Assembly (NCBI GenBank): GCA_031260095.1
Contig: JAIRKN010000064.1
Span: forward strand, 1 to 9,494
DNA length: 9,494 nucleotides
Direction of reading: 5' to 3'
Source: Tannerella sp.
GTDB taxonomy: Bacteria > Bacteroidota > Bacteroidia > Bacteroidales > Tannerellaceae
In this document: positions 6,818-9,494 of the stretch, piece after piece
Numbering within the stretch: the first letter of the stretch is position 1
Layout of the letters: each line of letters opens with the position of its first letter
The notes under the pieces: model-generated
Database searches by the model: none
Told to the model about the DNA's origin: nothing
The model's input: only the letters and a program-made list of their open reading frames with translations
Translations under genes and position numbers: made by a program

Positions 6818-7291
6818 ATGGCCGTAAGAAAAATCAGAAAAATATCAAGTTGGACTTTGCTTATAGTAGCAATTATAAGTATTGCTGTATTTGCCTTGTT
6901 CTATCTTGGAGGTGATGGGGATCCTATTGGCGAACGGAGAAATCCTGTTTATACCGGTGAACTGCTTTATTGGGGATATATTCTTTTAGGAATATGCGCA
7001 TTAAGCATGATTTTATTCGGTATAACACAATTTGCGAATAAATTCAAAATAAATCCCCAATCAGCATTAATGGCTTTAGGCGTATTGGTCGGTTTTGTCA
7101 TCTTATTAATTGTCGCCTACTCTATAGGTGATGCAACTCCATTGCTTGGAATTAATGCGGACTCCCAGCAATATAATGTCGAAAGCTGGCTGAAAATAAC
7201 AGATATGTGGCTCTACGCTATGTATATATTATTAGGATTAGCTGTTGTCGCTATACTCTGGGGGTCTGTAAAGAAAATCATGAATAAATAA
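6818..7291 (+). CDS. Four-helix membrane protein of unknown function in the exb operon
   Basis: I do not recognise a named family. From the ATG at 6818 the product has 157 residues: a basic start (MAVRKIRKISS), then four hydrophobic helices at about 11-30, 51-72, 84-105 and 130-151, and a short basic tail (KKIMNK). A TTG at 6812 opens the same frame two codons earlier, but the ATG is the better start. Both ends probably face the cytoplasm by the positive-inside rule. Loops between helices are short, with a polar segment (about 31-49, GGDGDPIGERRNPVYTGEL) after the first and another (106-128) after the third. It lies 6 bases after exbB and 16 before the first exbD, so co-expression and an accessory role in the ExbB/ExbD complex are reasonable inferences. 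As I recall, Bacteroidales often keep a hypothetical protein here. Confidence 0.8.
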   Translation: MAVRKIRKISSWTLLIVAIISIAVFALFYLGGDGDPIGERRNPVYTGELLYWGYILLGICALSMILFGITQFANKFKINPQSALMALGVLVGFVILLIVAYSIGDATPLLGINADSQQYNVESWLKITDMWLYAMYILLGLAVVAILWGSVKKIMNK

Positions 7292-7307
7292 TTAAAACAA
7301 GAAAAAA

Positions 7308-7907
7308 ATGAGTGGAAAAAAGAGAAAAGTTCCAGGAATCAACGGTTCTTCTTCTGCTGATATAGCATTTATGCTACTCTTGTTTTTCCTTTTGACAACA
7401 TCTATGGATACGGATCAGGGGCTTCCCCGCCGCCTGCCTCGTCCACCCGAAAATAAAGACAATATGGATGAACAAAAAGTCAATAAAAGGAATACATTGA
7501 TGGTCATGGTTAGTTCGGATAACCGTATCATGTGTGCGGGAGAAGAAGTGACATTAGCACAGTTGAGAGAAAAGACGAAAGATTTTATCGAAAATCCGAA
7601 CAACTCCGAGAATTTGCCGGAAAAAAAGCCGGTGGATCTTCCGATTTTCGGTACACAAATGATTACGAGCGAGCACATCATTTCACTGCAATGCGACCGG
7701 GGCACAGAATATCAGACGTATATTAATGTGCAGAATGAGTTGGCGGCAGCATACAATGACCTTCGTGACATTATCTCTAAGAGACAGTTCGGAAAAGTTT
7801 TCAGAGGGCTGGATGACGAAGAACAACGTAATGCAGTCATGAAGTACTATCCTCAAAAGATTTCCGAGGCGGAACCGAAGAAATATGGCGACACTAAAAA
7901 GAAGTAA
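7308..7907 (+). CDS. exbD: Biopolymer transporter ExbD, first paralogue
   Basis: The 199-residue product has a basic cytoplasmic start, one membrane helix (about 17-33, ADIAFMLLLFFLLTTSM) and a periplasmic domain. Asp18 at the start of the helix corresponds to the proton-carrying aspartate of ExbD. After the helix comes TDQGLPRRLPRPPENK, the proline-containing stretch typical of ExbD. The protein is longer than the roughly 140 residues of enterobacterial ExbD: the periplasmic part has an extra charged insertion (about 88-115) and a Lys/Glu-rich tail (SEAEPKKYGDTKKK). It follows the four-helix gene by 16 bases and the second exbD follows by 5, so the genes are one operon. The role is to form the ExbB/ExbD stator that drives TonB. 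Whether both ExbDs sit in one complex is unknown. Confidence 0.9.
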   Translation: MSGKKRKVPGINGSSSADIAFMLLLFFLLTTSMDTDQGLPRRLPRPPENKDNMDEQKVNKRNTLMVMVSSDNRIMCAGEEVTLAQLREKTKDFIENPNNSENLPEKKPVDLPIFGTQMITSEHIISLQCDRGTEYQTYINVQNELAAAYNDLRDIISKRQFGKVFRGLDDEEQRNAVMKYYPQKISEAEPKKYGDTKKK

Positions 7908-7912
7908 ATAGT

Positions 7913-8383
7913 ATGGGAAAGTTTAGTAAAGCGGGCGGACGTGAAATGCCCGAATTAAATACGTCATCATTACCTGACTTGGTATTTGCTATTTTATTCT
8001 TTTTCATGATGGTTACCAGCATGCGCGAAGTATCATTAAAGGTGCAGTTTCGTTCTCCTCAGGCGACAGAACTCCAGAAATTAGAGAAAAAATCATTGGT
8101 TACATTTATCTATGTAGGAAAACCTAATTCTCCGGAATTGATAGCCAAAATGGGTAACGAAACACGTATTCAGTTGAATGATCAGATTGCTGAAATATCA
8201 GAAGTAGGAGCATACATCGGTCAGGAAAAAGCAAGTATGAAGGAAGAAGATCAGCCGTTTATGACAACGTCCATAAAAGCTGATCATGAAACGAAAATGG
8301 GTATCATCACAGACCTTAAACAGGCGCTTCGTGAAGCATACGCATTGAAAATCAGTTATTCGGCTAAACCAAGGGTTAAATGA
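7913..8383 (+). CDS. Biopolymer transporter ExbD, second paralogue
   Basis: The 156-residue product has the ExbD plan: short cytoplasmic start, one membrane helix (about 20-37, LPDLVFAILFFFMMVTSM) with the conserved aspartate at position 22, and a periplasmic domain to the end. It is clearly different from the first ExbD, sharing the helix pattern (PD/AD, then FF, then TSM) but little else. It is closer in length to the usual ExbD. It starts 5 bases after the first exbD and is the last gene before a hairpin terminator. Paired, diverged ExbD genes behind exbB suggest a heteromeric stator or two alternative partners for ExbB; the sequence does not decide which. Assignment to the ExbD/TolR family is firm, the exact partner is inferred. 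Confidence 0.9.
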   Translation: MGKFSKAGGREMPELNTSSLPDLVFAILFFFMMVTSMREVSLKVQFRSPQATELQKLEKKSLVTFIYVGKPNSPELIAKMGNETRIQLNDQIAEISEVGAYIGQEKASMKEEDQPFMTTSIKADHETKMGIITDLKQALREAYALKISYSAKPRVK

Positions 8384-8410
8384 TAATATAATAACTGTTT
8401 GATCATTATT

Positions 8411-8455
8411 AAAAAGAGAGTTTTTCAAAAAAAGTAAAATTCTCTTTTTGTTTTT
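8411..8455 (+). terminator. Intrinsic terminator of the exb operon
   Basis: AAAAAGAGA (8411-8419) pairs with TCTCTTTTT (8441-8449). A G-T pair and four further A-T pairs (8421-8424 with 8436-8439) extend the stem to about 14 bp with an 11-base loop, and a T-run follows. It starts 27 bases after the second exbD. The stem is A+T-rich, so the hairpin is weak in energy though well shaped. Confidence 0.75.
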
Positions 8456-8476
8456 TATAAAAATCTATTATCTTTG
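8447..8476 (+). promoter_or_regulatory. Bacteroidota-type promoter of the Lrp/AsnC gene
   Basis: TTTG (8447-8450), an 18-base spacer and TATCTTTG (8469-8476) match the phylum's -33/-7 pattern. The -7 box ends 28 bases before the ATG. The -33 element lies in the T-tract of the exb terminator, so the two signals share bases. Confidence 0.75.
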
Positions 8477-8504
8477 ACGTGCTAACGATGTAAAAATAAT
8501 AATT

Positions 8505-8969
8505 ATGACCAAAATTGAATTAGATGATCTGGACAAGAAAATCCTTAATTTAATTGTCGACGATGCACGCAAACCGTTCCTTGAAGTCGCACGGGAATGT
8601 AATGTATCGGGAGCGGCGATCCATCAACGTATACAGAAACTTACGAACGCAGGCGTAATAAAGGGATCCGAATTTATTTTAGATAATGAAAAAACAGGGT
8701 ATGAAACATGCGCCTACATGGGAATATACCTTAAAAACCCGGAACAGTTTCCGAATGTAACCGCTTCTCTGATGAAAATTCCGGAAGTAGTTGAATGTCA
8801 CTATACGACAGGTCAATATGACCTTTTCATAAAAATATACGCGAAAAATAATCAGCATCTGCTAAGTATCATACATAAAAAACTCCAGCCGCTTGGCTTA
8901 TCACGTACGGAAACATTAATTTCGTTTAAAGAAGCGTTTAAACGTCATTTGCCGATTAGTGAAGAGTAG
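8505..8969 (+). CDS. Lrp/AsnC family transcriptional regulator
   Basis: The 154-residue product has the two domains of the family. The N-terminal winged helix-turn-helix begins LDDLDKKILNLIVDDARKPF (6-25) and continues through the recognition region VARECNVSGAAIHQRIQKLT (28-47). The C-terminal RAM/AsnC effector-binding and oligomerisation domain (about 69-143) includes IPEVVECHYTTGQYDLFIKI (92-111), the usual position of the ligand-binding turn, and ends RTETLISFKEAF. Family members are DNA-binding proteins that assemble as dimers or octamers and respond to amino acids or similar ligands. The ligand and targets of this one cannot be read from the sequence. It is a single-gene unit with its own promoter; autoregulation is common in the family but no operator was identified. 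Length is normal. Confidence 0.93.
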   Translation: MTKIELDDLDKKILNLIVDDARKPFLEVARECNVSGAAIHQRIQKLTNAGVIKGSEFILDNEKTGYETCAYMGIYLKNPEQFPNVTASLMKIPEVVECHYTTGQYDLFIKIYAKNNQHLLSIIHKKLQPLGLSRTETLISFKEAFKRHLPISEE

Positions 8970-8988
8970 ACGAAACAGTTGTCATGTG

Positions 8989-9030
8989 AAGATATTCATT
9001 TTTTTCTCTTTAGATTAACTAATATCTTTG
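8989..9030. repeat. Inverted repeat overlapping a promoter-like box
   Basis: AAGATATT (8989-8996) and AATATCTT (9021-9028) are perfect inverted copies, 24 bases apart. The right arm overlaps TATCTTTG (9023-9030), a full match to the -7 box, but no good TTTG element lies at the right distance upstream. Only an 11-codon open frame (9033-9068) follows, starting two bases after the box. This could be an operator, a weak hairpin or chance. Confidence 0.3.
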
Positions 9031-9105
9031 GCATGAAACATCTGGTTTTCCTGTTATGCGAATTATAAAAATCAGATAAATCACAGTTCGGACGGAAATT
9101 TGTCG

Positions 9106-9113
9106 TATTTTTG
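9106..9113 (+). promoter_or_regulatory. Possible -7 box upstream of the ATPase gene
   Basis: TATTTTTG matches TAnnTTTG exactly and ends 24 bases before the ATG at 9138. The upstream -33 element is poor (TTCG at 9087-9090, 15 bases away), so this is a moderate candidate only. Confidence 0.4.
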
Positions 9114-9137
9114 TGGGAAACTTATGGACAAAGAATT

Positions 9138-9494
9138 ATGAAATTTTTCAACACCATAGGTTCGTGCGACCCCAACGAACATTACATGTTGCCCCCGAAG
9201 AACGTTTGGTCGGGGCTGTTTTGAACAGCTATATAGAGAAAGAATTCTATTGGGTGCTTCACGCGCCGCGGCAGACGGGGAAGACGACCTTCCTGATCAA
9301 TTGGATGCGCGAACTCAACTCCTCCGGCAAATATGTTGCCTGTTACGTGAGCGTGGAAACGACGCAAGAGACCGAAGTGAATCGTGCAATTCCCCTCATA
9401 AAAGATGCAGTAAGGTTTTACGCAAAAATGTGGGATCTGCCTGTGCCGTCAACAGATAACGTGGAGCCCGAATCGCTGTTAAACAATATCATGC
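9138..9494 (+). pseudogene. P-loop ATPase gene start, frameshifted, runs off the right edge
   Basis: The ATG at 9138 opens MKFFNTIGSCDPNEHYMLPP, but the frame stops after 28 codons (TGA 9222-9224). From 9197 the +2 frame continues without a stop to the window edge: EERLVGAVLNSYIEKEFYWV, then LHAPRQTGKTTFLINWMREL. If one base is restored in the run of five C (9192-9196), the two parts join as one protein of at least 119 residues. The P-loop APRQTGKTT falls at about 43-51. I recognise this as the AAA-like ATPase type starting with MLPPEERL and WVLHAPRQTGKTTFL, widespread in Bacteroidota with no settled function. The second frame has no good start of its own. The cause may be a real mutation, phase variation or a sequencing error. 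G+C in 9181-9300 is about 51% by my count, against about 44% in 8521-8640, which hints at a separate origin. Confidence 0.8.

Noticed and set aside
9124..9141. Five-codon frame MDKEL overlapping the ATPase start codon
   Set aside because: The overlap looks like translational coupling, but so short a frame is expected by chance.
9250..9459. 69-codon plus-strand open frame at the right edge
   Set aside because: It is out of frame with the P-loop ATPase reading and has no recognisable motif; the +2 frame gives the conserved sequence.
1..9494. CRISPR arrays, insertion sequences, prophage or attachment sites
   Set aside because: No regularly spaced repeats, transposase or integrase coding, or terminal inverted repeats were seen; the tRNA-Ser 3' end is not duplicated nearby as far as I can see by eye.

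Overview
The window looks like chromosomal DNA from a member of the Bacteroidales (phylum Bacteroidota). Three things point there: a type IX secretion protein (PorQ) in an operon with cmk and ispH; a TonB/ExbB/ExbD set with two ExbD paralogues and a small membrane protein of the Bacteroidota kind; and promoter-like elements of the phylum's TTTG-N(about 19)-TAnnTTTG type, with no Shine-Dalgarno sequences in front of most genes. No genus can be named from the sequence.

Layout. Left part, minus strand (1-2857): the first 27 codons of pfkA with a clear promoter, then the overlapping operon porQ -> cmk -> ispH, transcribed from about 2880 toward 272. Centre, plus strand (2971-5772): a broken second copy of a TonB C-terminal domain, then an intact tonB with its own promoter and terminator, a trans-polyprenyl diphosphate synthase and a TatD-family hydrolase. 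Right part (5839-8455): tRNA-Ser(GGA), then exbB, a four-helix membrane protein, and two exbD genes, closed by a hairpin terminator. After that come an Lrp/AsnC-type regulator (8505-8969) and, at the right edge, the start of a P-loop ATPase gene whose reading frame is broken in a run of five C (9138-9494).

How the genes fit together. TonB and the ExbB/ExbD proteins form the proton-driven machine that energises outer-membrane TonB-dependent transporters. Here tonB is separated from the exb genes by two housekeeping genes and a tRNA. PorQ belongs to the outer-membrane cell-surface attachment part of type IX secretion. IspH makes the isoprenoid precursors IPP and DMAPP, which the polyprenyl synthase uses. 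Cmk and PfkA are nucleotide and glycolytic housekeeping enzymes.

Most of the window is an ordinary conserved chromosomal block, with no insertion sequence, CRISPR array or phage gene seen. The most notable points are the hidden tonB remnant with an in-frame stop, the frameshifted ATPase with visibly higher G+C, and the uncharacterised four-helix protein inside the exb operon.
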